A program made the translations under genes and the position numbers. From the NCBI RefSeq assembly GCF_004683865.2, contig NZ_CP040758.1, positions 18,442 to 82,441 of the forward strand: a stretch of 64,000 nt of DNA, read 5' to 3'. Source of the DNA: Paracoccus liaowanqingii. GTDB lineage: Bacteria; Pseudomonadota; Alphaproteobacteria; Rhodobacterales; Rhodobacteraceae. Shown here in pieces: positions 17,720 to 25,788 of the stretch (positions are counted from its first letter, which is position 1; each line of letters begins with the position of its first letter). The notes beneath the pieces were generated by a model that saw only the letters and a program-made list of their open reading frames with translations, was not told where the DNA came from and made no database searches.

Positions 17720-18892
17720 TTATGTAGGATGCGACATGCGGTCTTTCACGAAACTCTCGATTGCCAGCATTGATTCCTTTATATCTATTTTCCAGCGTTT
17801 TTGCACTAGTCTTGGATCTTCAGGATCTTCCTCTCCCAAGAGAACCGCGTAATCAAGCTTGCAGGATGAGAACATGTTGCAATGGGAATCCAGAAATTTC
17901 AGGCCACTTTCAATGTCCAGTACCTTGGTTCCCTCTTTGCAAAAAACCGTATTGAACATTCCCGCCCCACCCAATCCAACGATGGTAGAAGCGCGAGCAA
18001 ACAAGTTTACCTGCTCTACAAACGAAAGAAGTTCCGGCTCGACAATTCGGAAATCTAGCTTTTTGATTTCATCAATGAAAATTTCCTCGTTTAAAAGACC
18101 CCTGTAGGCGCCATTCTTTGTTCTGGACAGGCGAGAAACGAATATTCTTTCGGAAGCACTTCCCTGATTCTTGAATTTCTCTGCTACCCACCTGATTGCA
18201 GGGAAATAGCTGTCCCTCAGGTACAAATCACGGTGCGAGGCCCGGTGAAGGGTCAGGGATGCGCATCTGTAAATTTTCTCCAGGTCGTGCTCGATCAGAT
18301 CGGCGTCCGGAATGCCGAGACCGCGAAGAATTTTTCTTTGCCAAGGCCTAGAACAATGACACATGAACTTATCATAAAGATGCCTGTTTTCCAGAAACTC
18401 ATGGACCGCAGGGATGACGATGAACAACCACATTCCGTAGTTGACCGGCTCATCGGAGGTTCCAAGAAAGACCCGAAAGTCCAGATCCACCGAAGAGTAA
18501 TAATACAGGCGTTCGATAGTGTACTTTCCTCTTTCTTCGGCAGGATGTATTTTTAGTTTTCGAGATTTTCCCGACTGGAAATTTTCGGCGCTGGATTTGG
18601 TCCTTGCGAATCCAGTCGCAAAGTATCTGTTAAAAATTTCTCCATCCTTTATGATGAAGTCTTCGCCAAGAAGCCTGCACTCCTGGAATGTCTCCAAGGT
18701 TCGTTTGTGGACGTTCCGTTCAGCGGCCATGATCTTCGAAAGACCATGGCTGCCCATTACAGAGGGAGAAAAATTATTCAAGAATTTGGGTGGGGTTCGT
18801 CTTATCTTCTTGTAGTCGTCGAGAAGGCGGAAATCAGTTTCCAATCCATGGCCGCTCGAAGACCGGAGCTGGTCTAATTCTCTAGACTTCAC
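17720..18892 (-). CDS. Glycosyltransferase family 61 protein
   Basis: The 390-residue protein shows the C-terminal GT61 pattern: ERIFVSRLSRTKNGAYRGLLNEE near residue 245, IDEIKKLDFRIVEPELLSFVEQV, and ASTIVGLGGAGMFNTVFCKEG near 305, where GGAGMFN replaces the common HGAxxxN. The N-terminal HFxxE-type signature is weak (VNYGMWLFIVIPAVHEFLENR). The gene starts at GTG 18892. It is AT-richer than the backbone and differs clearly from the GT61 proteins at 928 and 12391, so the three were not made by recent duplication. The weak signature makes catalytic activity less certain. Confidence 0.65.
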   Translation of the reverse strand: MKSRELDQLRSSSGHGLETDFRLLDDYKKIRRTPPKFLNNFSPSVMGSHGLSKIMAAERNVHKRTLETFQECRLLGEDFIIKDGEIFNRYFATGFARTKSSAENFQSGKSRKLKIHPAEERGKYTIERLYYYSSVDLDFRVFLGTSDEPVNYGMWLFIVIPAVHEFLENRHLYDKFMCHCSRPWQRKILRGLGIPDADLIEHDLEKIYRCASLTLHRASHRDLYLRDSYFPAIRWVAEKFKNQGSASERIFVSRLSRTKNGAYRGLLNEEIFIDEIKKLDFRIVEPELLSFVEQVNLFARASTIVGLGGAGMFNTVFCKEGTKVLDIESGLKFLDSHCNMFSSCKLDYAVLLGEEDPEDPRLVQKRWKIDIKESMLAIESFVKDRMSHPT

Positions 18893-19104
18893 GTCAATAT
18901 CTTTCTTTCTGAAATGTGCTGTCCATCACGGGCAGTGACCAATATTTAATCTAGATTGTCCAGTCTGAACGCCTGCTGGGGCCTTGACCTCGTTTTCCGA
19001 AGATGCAGAATTTTCCGCATTTTCTTCGCGGGACCCATATGGATCATGCAGGAATATTGCGGTTTTCGCCGGCCATAAAACCCCATTCGCTAAACGTCTG
19101 ACCG

Positions 19105-19189
19105 CCAGACCGCCGAAATCCACATCCGCGTCGCCCTCATGAACCGCTTCAACGCCCTCGGCACAGCCGAGATCGTCCGGGCAGTGTGA
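19105..19189 (+). pseudogene. C-terminal IS5-family transposase remnant
   Basis: This encodes AEIHIRVALMNRFNALGTAEI followed by VRAV and a stop, nearly the same tail as the complete transposase at 11162. It directly abuts a truncated Slam-like gene, so the IS probably caused that truncation. Confidence 0.8.
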
Positions 19190-19209
19190 GCATGTCCGGC
19201 AATATTCGC

Positions 19210-19586
19210 ATGAGCCACGTCGTCGCTGCACAGCTCGCGATCCATGCAAGCATGTTCCTTGCTCGTACGAAGGCCGAAGAGGCTTCACAGAGCGGGACCG
19301 AGCGGGGTGTGGACTTGGGGGGGGGCAGTACCTGTTCAAAGGTGGTCTGATTACGTCTCTGTACGTGACCCGGGCCTGGCAGGATCGCGATGCGAGCTCC
19401 GGTCTGTTCATAAATCCACGCAAGGACGATCGCTGGTCCCTCACAGGTCGCATCCGGCACCGGGATTTGACCTTGCGGGGCTTAGCGCCGACGCTGGAGC
19501 TGACTTACGAAGTACTGGGTTCAAGCATCCCGCTATACGAGTACAGGAACATAGGCGTTGCGTTCGGCCTGTCACGCGACTTCTAA
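19210..19586 (+). pseudogene. C-terminal fragment of a Slam-type barrel, with a frameshift at a 9-G tract
   Basis: From 19323 to the stop at 19586 the frame encodes GQYLFKGGLITSLYVTRAWQ, LFINPRKDDRWSLTGRIRHRD, then GLAPTLELTYEVLGSSIPLYEYRN and a final FGLSRDF. This is the end of Slam (DUF560) barrels, including the RKDxRW and PLYxYxN blocks and terminal Phe. The sequence before the tract reads more plausibly in another frame (RMSHVVAAQLAIHASMFLARTKAEEASQ and on to GVDLGG), and the two frames meet at nine consecutive G at 19317-19325. The N-terminal part is gone, replaced by an IS5 fragment. It lies convergent to the lipoprotein gene at 19633. Confidence 0.6.
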
Positions 19587-19632
19587 CCTGGACGGTGCCG
19601 ACAGCTGAAGAGGCGTCCTTAACCGGCGGCCC

Positions 19633-20214
19633 TTACCGGGCAGCTACAAAGTCGCCCGATATGACCCCGCCCGCATCACTGGTTTCGCCCTCCATGACGC
19701 CCACAACATGCGAGGCATGATCCCCGTCCAGGGAATTATGAAAGCTACCTTCAGCATTTCCTGCGATCCAAACTGCGACCGGAGGATTGGCGGGATCGAC
19801 CATCCCGACAGGGGAGCGCTCGATATTTCCAAACATGTCAGTGGCAAAAGTTCCCGCGTGGGGATCAATGGACCCGTTCGACAGTTCAACCTTTCCGTTC
19901 AAATCATAGTTTAAGGGATCGTCGTCCACCCAATTGGTCATGGACCCGCTCAGCTTATCTTCGGAAAAGTCGGCAGTGATCCGAGCATCTGCCGTTCCGG
20001 AGAAGGAGCCGAAATCGGCTTTCGCCACGCCTTGGTAGGTCGCCATCCCGGAAAGGTCTGACAGGTTGCTGGTTTCGGTAAAATCCGCTTCCGACATCAG
20101 CCGTGTATACTCTTCTGAGCGGCTGAAATTCTTCTCGACGCCGGTGTCTGTACAAGCGGTTAACAATGCAACGACCGAAGCGATAGCGGAAAGCGACGAG
20201 GTATGCGTTAGCAT
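19633..20214 (-). CDS. TbpB-like small lipoprotein (second copy)
   Basis: 193 residues with a lipoprotein signal (SLSAIASVVALLTACTDTG; lipobox LTAC). The mature part is beta-rich with GMATYQGVAKADFGSFSGTADARITADF and KLSGSMTNW, which parallels the repeats in the lipoprotein at 16736-17293, so the two are distant paralogues. GAGGA lies seven bases before ATG 20214. The C-terminus (GVISGDFVAAR) has the same GDF ending strand. The adjacent convergent Slam-like barrel is only a fragment, so this protein may now be stranded inside the cell unless the intact barrel at 15645 can serve it. Ligand unknown. Confidence 0.6.
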   Translation of the reverse strand: MLTHTSSLSAIASVVALLTACTDTGVEKNFSRSEEYTRLMSEADFTETSNLSDLSGMATYQGVAKADFGSFSGTADARITADFSEDKLSGSMTNWVDDDPLNYDLNGKVELSNGSIDPHAGTFATDMFGNIERSPVGMVDPANPPVAVWIAGNAEGSFHNSLDGDHASHVVGVMEGETSDAGGVISGDFVAAR

Positions 20215-20510
20215 GACTAAGTCCTCAAAACTGCTTGCCGTAGATGCAATTCGCCATCGGTAACCGGCGAATTCTTGGCTTTCAAGCTCTCCTGCAGTCT
20301 ACTCTTCCATAGGTAGAGTTCGTGGTAGTTCCGCCACGCCTCTGCGGGAAATTACCTTATCAACGGCCTACTGGTCGCAGCATCTCAGCAACCAAAGGCT
20401 GTCAATTGCGGCTAGACCGTTGCAACGGTCCGGTCGCGCTGTCAGCCGCTTTGGGTATCCCGCAGCAGTTCGACCAGGACCGGGTCGAACTCGTAGCAAG
20501 AACGGTATTG

Positions 20511-21323
20511 TCAAAGCGAATAAATAATTTGTCGCAAACTAGGAAAGCGGTTTTCTGTAATTTGGCGGAACAGTTCGGCGGCATCGGGCGGAAGAGAAAA
20601 TTGGCCATCTTCGTCGGCGTGATCGTAAAGTTTTGCGATTTTACGGACCGTTTCTTTCGCATTGCCTTGATCAAGCGTGAACGGGACTATGCTGGCGTGA
20701 AAGGAGAACGGCATTTCCATCAGCGAGACTGTCTCTCCTGCTAAGGAGATCGCCTCGACGTGATCTGTGGCATTGCCGGCACAATAGATGAGGTTCGTTT
20801 TAATATTTCCTTCAAAAGCGATCCCTCTCACATTTCCAAGTCTTTCCATCGTACGACGCAAATTCTCGTCGGTCGTCAATCTTTTGAGTAATCGCTTGTA
20901 CGATGGAAAGGAAAGGTTGTCGTTTCTTGGATAGACCCGTGTTTGCGGACTGAAAGTGAGGCACCGAACGATCACGTCCGACGTTCTTGCCAAAATGGCG
21001 CCGCACATCATCGCGCCGTAACCGCCCTTGCTGCTGCCCAAAAGCACGACGCGCCTAGCCGAGACGCGCCTGATAGCTTCCCTTATTTTCTCCATGGCGT
21101 CGTCACAGACTTCGACAAAATAGGTCTGCGTTTCGTCGGCAAGCCAGAGCACGCTACCATCAAAAGGATAGTTCGTCAGCGTCAACCAGCGATGCGGCGA
21201 GAAGACCACGGTCAGGAGGTCGCCTTCTTCATAACGAAAGTGCCATTTGATCTCTGCCAGTGTCTCTACCGATCTCGCGCTGGACTGACGATCTCGTCGA
21301 AGTATTCGCGTTCGATGTCCCAA
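20511..21323 (-). CDS. Alpha/beta-hydrolase domain protein overlapping the sialyltransferase gene
   Basis: The protein has a first strand GDLLTVVFSPHRW, the elbow VVLLGSSKGGYGAMM (GxSxGGYG), CLTFSPQTRVYP, NLIYCAGNATDHVEAI and FSFHASIVPF, in the same order as the hydrolase domains of the genes at 3491 and 5797. The domain starts about 16 residues after the stop of the GT29 gene, in the -1 frame. No ATG or GTG lies in the right place; TTG 21323 inside the GT29 gene is the best conventional start, and an ATG-less coupled start or a frameshift fusion to GT29 are alternatives. By analogy with the fusions it probably acts on the same glycan as GT29, for example as an O-acyl esterase or transferase. 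This is inference. Confidence 0.6.
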   Translation of the reverse strand: MGHRTRILRRDRQSSARSVETLAEIKWHFRYEEGDLLTVVFSPHRWLTLTNYPFDGSVLWLADETQTYFVEVCDDAMEKIREAIRRVSARRVVLLGSSKGGYGAMMCGAILARTSDVIVRCLTFSPQTRVYPRNDNLSFPSYKRLLKRLTTDENLRRTMERLGNVRGIAFEGNIKTNLIYCAGNATDHVEAISLAGETVSLMEMPFSFHASIVPFTLDQGNAKETVRKIAKLYDHADEDGQFSLPPDAAELFRQITENRFPSLRQIIYSL

Positions 21324-22813
21324 TTGTGGGTATGGTGGCTCGCGATTGGCTGGTCCCGGAAATAATGGGTCGTCTGCCGCACCTTCTGATCGTTCAAAGA
21401 GAAGCCAAAAACGTTTTTTTGATCCTGCAAGCCTCCCGCGAGAAAATCGAGCCAAGTCAGCATCACGATGCCCGAAGAGGGGTTGCGCTTAGTGCGCGCA
21501 ATGGTCTGACGCAGGAACTCCTCGGGAAGGAGAGTGATGCTTCCATGAGCCTCCACCAAATCGCGCAGGTAAAAACCGCTGTTGGGCGTTCGGTAGAGCG
21601 CGTTGGAGCCACTGATGATCACGTGTTCCAGCCCAGGAGTTTTGTCGGTCCGCTTCACATCATAGTTTTGCTGATTTTTTACCCAGACATTCTGTTTCCA
21701 GCCGTAGTCACCCGCAAAATTTGCATTTGGCCGACCCGTGTTGAGGCGGATAACGATCTTTGCCTTGTCGATAACGCTTCCAGTTCCGAGGCCGACCTGC
21801 CGCGGACCGTTGCCAACGATCGCAAAGCTGTCACGGTTTTCACGGAGATGGCGCGAGAAATGGCCCTCCTGCCCCGTGATAAAATCGACGAGCTCAGCCT
21901 CCGCTTCTGCCCACTTCCATTTTATGTGCCCTTCCCGCACGAGCAGCCTTGTCAGGGCAGGAATGCGCAGCCGCCCCCAGATCCCTGTCGACGCCGAATT
22001 GGCCATCTTGAGCAACGTCAGGGCATAGCCGTACTCGCCTGCATCGCAAAAAAACGCTGCCATGATCAACAGTTGGTTGGGCCTGAAAGGCATTTTCTTA
22101 GAAATCAGCCGCTTGATTTCATCGCGGACCTGAAGAGTGGTTCCGAACGATTTCCATTCGTTCCTGATCCATCCCATGACAGCACCTTGAGATGGTTCGA
22201 TCTGTAAAGCGACGGCTTGAGCGTAATCCGCTCTCGTCACCTCGTCGAGCACCCCGAACAGTCGCCCGAGTTGGCCGCGCTCGTAAGAGAAACGGTCCTC
22301 CTTTTCGCCGAAATGGAAGTCACGTTCCCTGACGTCAAAGACGACCTCTTCGCCCAAGCCAGCTATCTTCCACAGGGCAGCGTTTAAGGGGATCAAGACA
22401 AATGGCCAGCGGCCATTCTGGGTACGGATTTGCCACAGATCGTCGCGAACGGTTTCGAACAGGTCCTGAGTAGGACCACTTACGACCGAACGAGCGACTT
22501 CATGTGCAATATGCTCCGAAAAGGTGACGTTGACGATACTTCCGGCGCATTCGAGTCGAGCGAGGACTGTTCCGTTTTCAACGGATAGATTGACAATCTT
22601 TGCCTCAGCCCTCTCAAGCAGCCGCGCAATCCCGGAAAATGTTAATTTGCTTATGTCTTTATATTTTGCGTTTTGTAATTCTGATAATGCATCCACGGAC
22701 GCAACGTCCAAGGGTGAGATGCCCAGAGTTTGATTTTTACTTTCATTTTCAGATGATTGAACGGGTTCTGCCTGCCTGGACAGCGTGAGGAATTTTAACA
22801 TCTTATTGTGCAT
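21266..22813 (-). CDS. GT29 sialyltransferase-like protein
   Basis: The 515-residue protein has an N-terminal half of about 325 residues that I do not recognise and a C-terminal GT29-type domain. Three sialyl motifs can be seen: the L-type DSFAIVGNGPRQVGLGTG followed by VIDKAKIVIRLN (residues about 328-359), the S-type NPSSGIVMLTWLD (about 444-456), and a VS-like HNWDIEREYF (about 496-505) with His and Glu. These enzymes use CMP-sialic acid; GT29 is best known from animals and occurs in few bacteria. The CMP-sialate synthetase gene lies divergently 82 bases away, strong context support. There is no signal peptide, so it probably acts in the cytoplasm on a lipid-linked or nascent glycan. Start ATG 22813. 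Confidence 0.7.
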   Translation of the reverse strand: MHNKMLKFLTLSRQAEPVQSSENESKNQTLGISPLDVASVDALSELQNAKYKDISKLTFSGIARLLERAEAKIVNLSVENGTVLARLECAGSIVNVTFSEHIAHEVARSVVSGPTQDLFETVRDDLWQIRTQNGRWPFVLIPLNAALWKIAGLGEEVVFDVRERDFHFGEKEDRFSYERGQLGRLFGVLDEVTRADYAQAVALQIEPSQGAVMGWIRNEWKSFGTTLQVRDEIKRLISKKMPFRPNQLLIMAAFFCDAGEYGYALTLLKMANSASTGIWGRLRIPALTRLLVREGHIKWKWAEAEAELVDFITGQEGHFSRHLRENRDSFAIVGNGPRQVGLGTGSVIDKAKIVIRLNTGRPNANFAGDYGWKQNVWVKNQQNYDVKRTDKTPGLEHVIISGSNALYRTPNSGFYLRDLVEAHGSITLLPEEFLRQTIARTKRNPSSGIVMLTWLDFLAGGLQDQKNVFGFSLNDQKVRQTTHYFRDQPIASHHTHNWDIEREYFDEIVSPARDR

Positions 22814-22895
22814 TGATCGCGGCTTGCCCTTTAAAGTTGTGACCTTTATGCATCCTTAAAAGAGGGCGTCAACTTCTTCTCGAGGACAGGACAAA

Positions 22896-23576
22896 TTGGA
22901 AACAACAGCAGTTATCGTGGCCCGTGGCGGTAGCAAGAGGTTGCCTGGCAAAAATCTCTTGGATATCAATGGCGAAACACTGATTTCAAGAAAAATACGA
23001 CAGTTGCTGGCTGTCTCTAACATTGACCGGGTTGTCGTCGGCTCCGATGACGCCGACATCCTGGCCGTCGGCGAAGCCTCTGGTGCAGAAGCAATCCAGC
23101 GGCCGGACTTCTTCTGTGACGAAGCGCAAGCCACCGCTAACCAAATGATCGGCAACATGTGCGAACTCATCGATACGGACGTCGTAGTCTGGGCTCATTG
23201 CACGAACCCTCTGCTATCCACTGGCACCTACGAGCGGGCGGTCAATGCTTATGTCGAGGCCGGTGCAGCGGGGTACGACTCCTTGCTCAGCGTGTTTGCT
23301 CTTCGCGAGCATTTGTGGGACGCATCGAAGAAACCCTTCAACTACAATCCCTACGGGCCTGTACACCCGCCCGCTTCCAGCCTACCTCCTCTCTACGCGC
23401 AAGACGGGGGCATCTTTATCCAACCTCACAAGCAAATGCTAGCGAATAGGTATTTTTTCGGCGCCGTTCCTTTCTTGTTCGAAATTCCAACTGATGAACT
23501 GATGGATATCAACAATCCCCATGATTTTGTTCTTGCAAAAGCATATATAGAAAAGACGGAGGGGGCGAAACCTTAG
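22896..23576 (+). CDS. neuA: CMP-sialic acid synthetase (acylneuraminate cytidylyltransferase)
   Basis: 226 residues, the usual length of the single-domain enzyme. It activates sialic acid or a related nonulosonic acid with CTP to the CMP-sugar. The nucleotide loop VARGGSKRLPGKNLLDINGE is at residues 8-27, VVVGSDDADI follows, then RPDFFCDEAQATANQMI and VWAHCTNPLL, and near the end LYAQDGGIFIQ and DINNPHDFVLAKAYIE. The start is TTG 22896 with GAGG about ten bases upstream; no ATG is near. It is transcribed away from the GT29 gene from a shared 82-bp intergenic region. No sialate synthase (neuB) or epimerase (neuC) lies in the window, so precursor must come from elsewhere. Kdn, legionaminic or pseudaminic acid are alternatives to Neu5Ac. 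Confidence 0.85.
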   Translation: METTAVIVARGGSKRLPGKNLLDINGETLISRKIRQLLAVSNIDRVVVGSDDADILAVGEASGAEAIQRPDFFCDEAQATANQMIGNMCELIDTDVVVWAHCTNPLLSTGTYERAVNAYVEAGAAGYDSLLSVFALREHLWDASKKPFNYNPYGPVHPPASSLPPLYAQDGGIFIQPHKQMLANRYFFGAVPFLFEIPTDELMDINNPHDFVLAKAYIEKTEGAKP

Positions 23577-23816
23577 GCCTAACGGCACAAACATAATTGA
23601 ATGGGCCAAGCGGCGTGGCTCGCTGAAGATCTGATTTTATTTTGCCATAATTTGGGAAGCTGCTCCAGCAGAAAAGCGCAACCGCCCCATGCGCGAGGCT
23701 ATTTTGCGTCTGATAGCCATGAAATGAAGGGAAATATCAAAGTTTGCGAGAAGCGCTTGTTCAGGTGTTACAGCTAGAAAATATTAAAAAAATATTTTTC
23801 TAGAAATTAAATAAGC

Positions 23817-24425
23817 TCATTCTTTAACCAAGGAGTGTAAATCACACTCAGAATTTTCATCAAGAGATGTTTCAAAGAATATCTTATTTCTTTTAATTCG
23901 TTCGTCCGTCCAGTCCCACCATCTTATCTCGAGGCTTTGCTTAATTATGTTGGGCATAAATCGATACCTGATTATTTTTGCGGGAACCCCTCCGACGATA
24001 GCGAACGGCGGAACATCTGAAACTACCGTTGCGCCAGCTGCAATTACTGAACCGTGACCGACTGTTACACCTGCAAGAATATTTGCCTTGTCGCCGATCC
24101 AAACATTATGTCCTATTTCAACGCGGCTTCTGACAAATGCAGAAACAAACCCAAATCTTTTATTAAAATTTACTTGTTGATTGGGCAGGTCAGTACGATG
24201 ATTTCCTGAATGAATTGATACAAATCTCCCAATGGCACAATATTTACCTATTCTAATATTTCCTCTAGCATTAAAATAACTATTGATGGCCGTATGTCTG
24301 CCGCAAATAATATTTCCAGTGATCATCCACGTGCCTCGATCACCTTTAATAAAGCCAGCCTTAATCATTTCAGGATTATCTAAGTTAAATGCACTAGATA
24401 GCTCTTCTGCTGAAAATATGCTCAC
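23817..24425 (-). CDS. Hexapeptide-repeat O-acetyltransferase
   Basis: 202 residues forming a left-handed beta-helix acetyltransferase (LbetaH/CatB-like): GRHTAINSYFNARGNIRIG, KYCAIGRFVSIHSGNH, then VEIGHNVWIGDKANILAGVT and VGHGSVIAAGATVVSDVPPF followed by AIVGGVPAKIIRYRF. The His in SGNH is at the usual catalytic position. It probably transfers acetyl from acetyl-CoA to a sugar hydroxyl. GTG 24425 is the likely start, with GAGAGG five bases upstream. Nearness to neuA and GT29 suggests that the acceptor is the sialic-acid-like sugar or the capsule, as with NeuO/NeuD-type enzymes, but this is inference. The gene is AT-rich. Confidence 0.8.
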   Translation of the reverse strand: MSIFSAEELSSAFNLDNPEMIKAGFIKGDRGTWMITGNIICGRHTAINSYFNARGNIRIGKYCAIGRFVSIHSGNHRTDLPNQQVNFNKRFGFVSAFVRSRVEIGHNVWIGDKANILAGVTVGHGSVIAAGATVVSDVPPFAIVGGVPAKIIRYRFMPNIIKQSLEIRWWDWTDERIKRNKIFFETSLDENSECDLHSLVKE

Positions 24426-24730
24426 ATATGCCTCTCAGAATGATGTGCTTGTATCTTTTAGAAATATTTTTGCAATAATTATTATAACTTTTGAGCGCTT
24501 CAGCGCGCCTTCGAGATGCCTTGATCTATGTGTGAACGTTTGGCGTGCTTGCTACGAAAGCTGAAGTTAAGTCTGCCTATAACGATATTCCTTGGCGGGC
24601 TAAAGGTTGAAGGTAGGATCGGCTGGTTTTTTTTGATCAACAAATTTACTTCGCACGCGTGAGAACGCAACTACTGTTTTAAAAGATATCGTTTGCAGCT
24701 TGAGCTGCTGCCGGTTTCGTGGACAGCAGG
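24426..24730. other. Intergenic region, AT-rich, without recognised gene
   Basis: About 300 bases with several A/T runs between the acetyltransferase start and an IS3 remnant. It should contain the acetyltransferase promoter (read leftwards). No RNA gene or repeat recognised. Confidence 0.4.
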
Positions 24731-25000
24731 TTAAGCTAGCATAGCGCGGGCCTCGAACTCCATGGGGCTGAGATAGCCCAGTTTCGAATGCCGGCGTCGC
24801 GGGTTGTAAAAGCGCTCAATGTGGTCAAACACGTCAGCGCGCGCTTCGTCGCGGGTGCGGTAGACCTTGCGGGCGGTCCGTTCAGTTTTCAACGACGAGA
24901 AGAAGCTTTCCATCGCAGAATTGTCCCAGACATTGCCAGCCCGGCTCATCGAGCAGGTGATGCCGTTGTCGGCCAGCAGGCGTTGAAATTGCTCGCTTGT
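24731..25000 (-). pseudogene. C-terminal part of an IS3-family transposase (OrfB)
   Basis: The minus strand encodes QFQRLLADNGITCSMSRAGN, VWDNSAMESFFSSLKTE (with the Glu of the DDE site), then RTRDEARADVFDHIERFYN and HSKLGYLSPMEFEARAMLA. The two Asp residues lie upstream and are missing; similarity stops near 25000. It forms the junction between the glycan island and the phosphate genes. Confidence 0.85.
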
Positions 25001-25095
25001 GCCCCCACCCTGCCTCTTCAGTGAGACGAGGAGAGAAACTTTAAAGGGGAGTGAAAAATGGACGCCCGCACATATGGATAATGTATGTAAAAAGC

Positions 25096-25785
25096 TTACC
25101 CCAAGGCATATCCGACACCGCGGACGGTGCGCAGCGGATCCTCGCCGCCGTTCTTCATCAGCGCCTTGCGCAACCTGCCCACATGCACGTCGATGGTGCG
25201 GGTGTCGACATAGATGTCGCGGCCCCAGACCCGGTCCAGAAGCTGCTCGCGCGTCCAGACGCGGCCGGGCTTTTCCATCAGCGTGGACAGCAGCCGGAAC
25301 TCGGTCGGGCCCAGATGCAGCGACTGGCCGGCGCGGAAGACGCGATGCTCGGCCGCGTCCAGGATGATGTCGGCGAAGGACAGCCGCTCGCCCATGGTGG
25401 CGGGGCGGGTGCGGCGCAGCTGGGTGCGCAGCCGTGCCAGCAGTTCCACCACCGAATAGGGTTTCACGACGTAATCGTCGGCGCCCGTTTCCAGCCCCCG
25501 CACGCGGTCGACCTCTTCCGAGCGTGCCGACAGCATGATGATGGGGATGTTGCGGGTCGAGGGATCCGCCTTGACCTGACGGCAGACCTCGATCCCCGAG
25601 ACTTTGGGCAGCATCCAGTCCAGCACGATCAGGTCGGGCTGTTCCTCAGCCACCAGCAGCAGCGCATCCTCGCCATTGTCGGCCATCACCACGTCAAAGC
25701 CCTCGGCCTCGAGATTGTAGTGTAGGACCTCGCGCTGCGCGCCCTCATCCTCGACTACCAGAACGCAGGGAGCTTGCCGTGCCAT
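25096..25785 (-). CDS. phoB: Phosphate regulon response regulator PhoB
   Basis: 229 residues, OmpR/PhoB family. The receiver domain has the acidic pocket (VEDE), the phosphate acceptor Asp56 in LIVLDWMLP, Ser/Thr position in MLSARSE and Lys107 in VVKPYS. The winged-helix domain has LGPTEFRLLSTLMEKPGRV, DVHVGRLRKAL and a final RTVRGVGYAL. Phosphorylated PhoB binds Pho boxes, one of which is present upstream of pstS. The gene starts three bases after the phoU stop, so it is the last gene of the pst operon and would be autoregulated. No phoR sensor gene is in the window. Confidence 0.95.
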   Translation of the reverse strand: MARQAPCVLVVEDEGAQREVLHYNLEAEGFDVVMADNGEDALLLVAEEQPDLIVLDWMLPKVSGIEVCRQVKADPSTRNIPIIMLSARSEEVDRVRGLETGADDYVVKPYSVVELLARLRTQLRRTRPATMGERLSFADIILDAAEHRVFRAGQSLHLGPTEFRLLSTLMEKPGRVWTREQLLDRVWGRDIYVDTRTIDVHVGRLRKALMKNGGEDPLRTVRGVGYALG

Positions 25786-25788
25786 CGG

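Noticed and set aside
24788..25024. Plus-strand frame across the IS3 remnant
   Set aside because: It is the antisense read of the IS3 OrfB tail and has no independent support.
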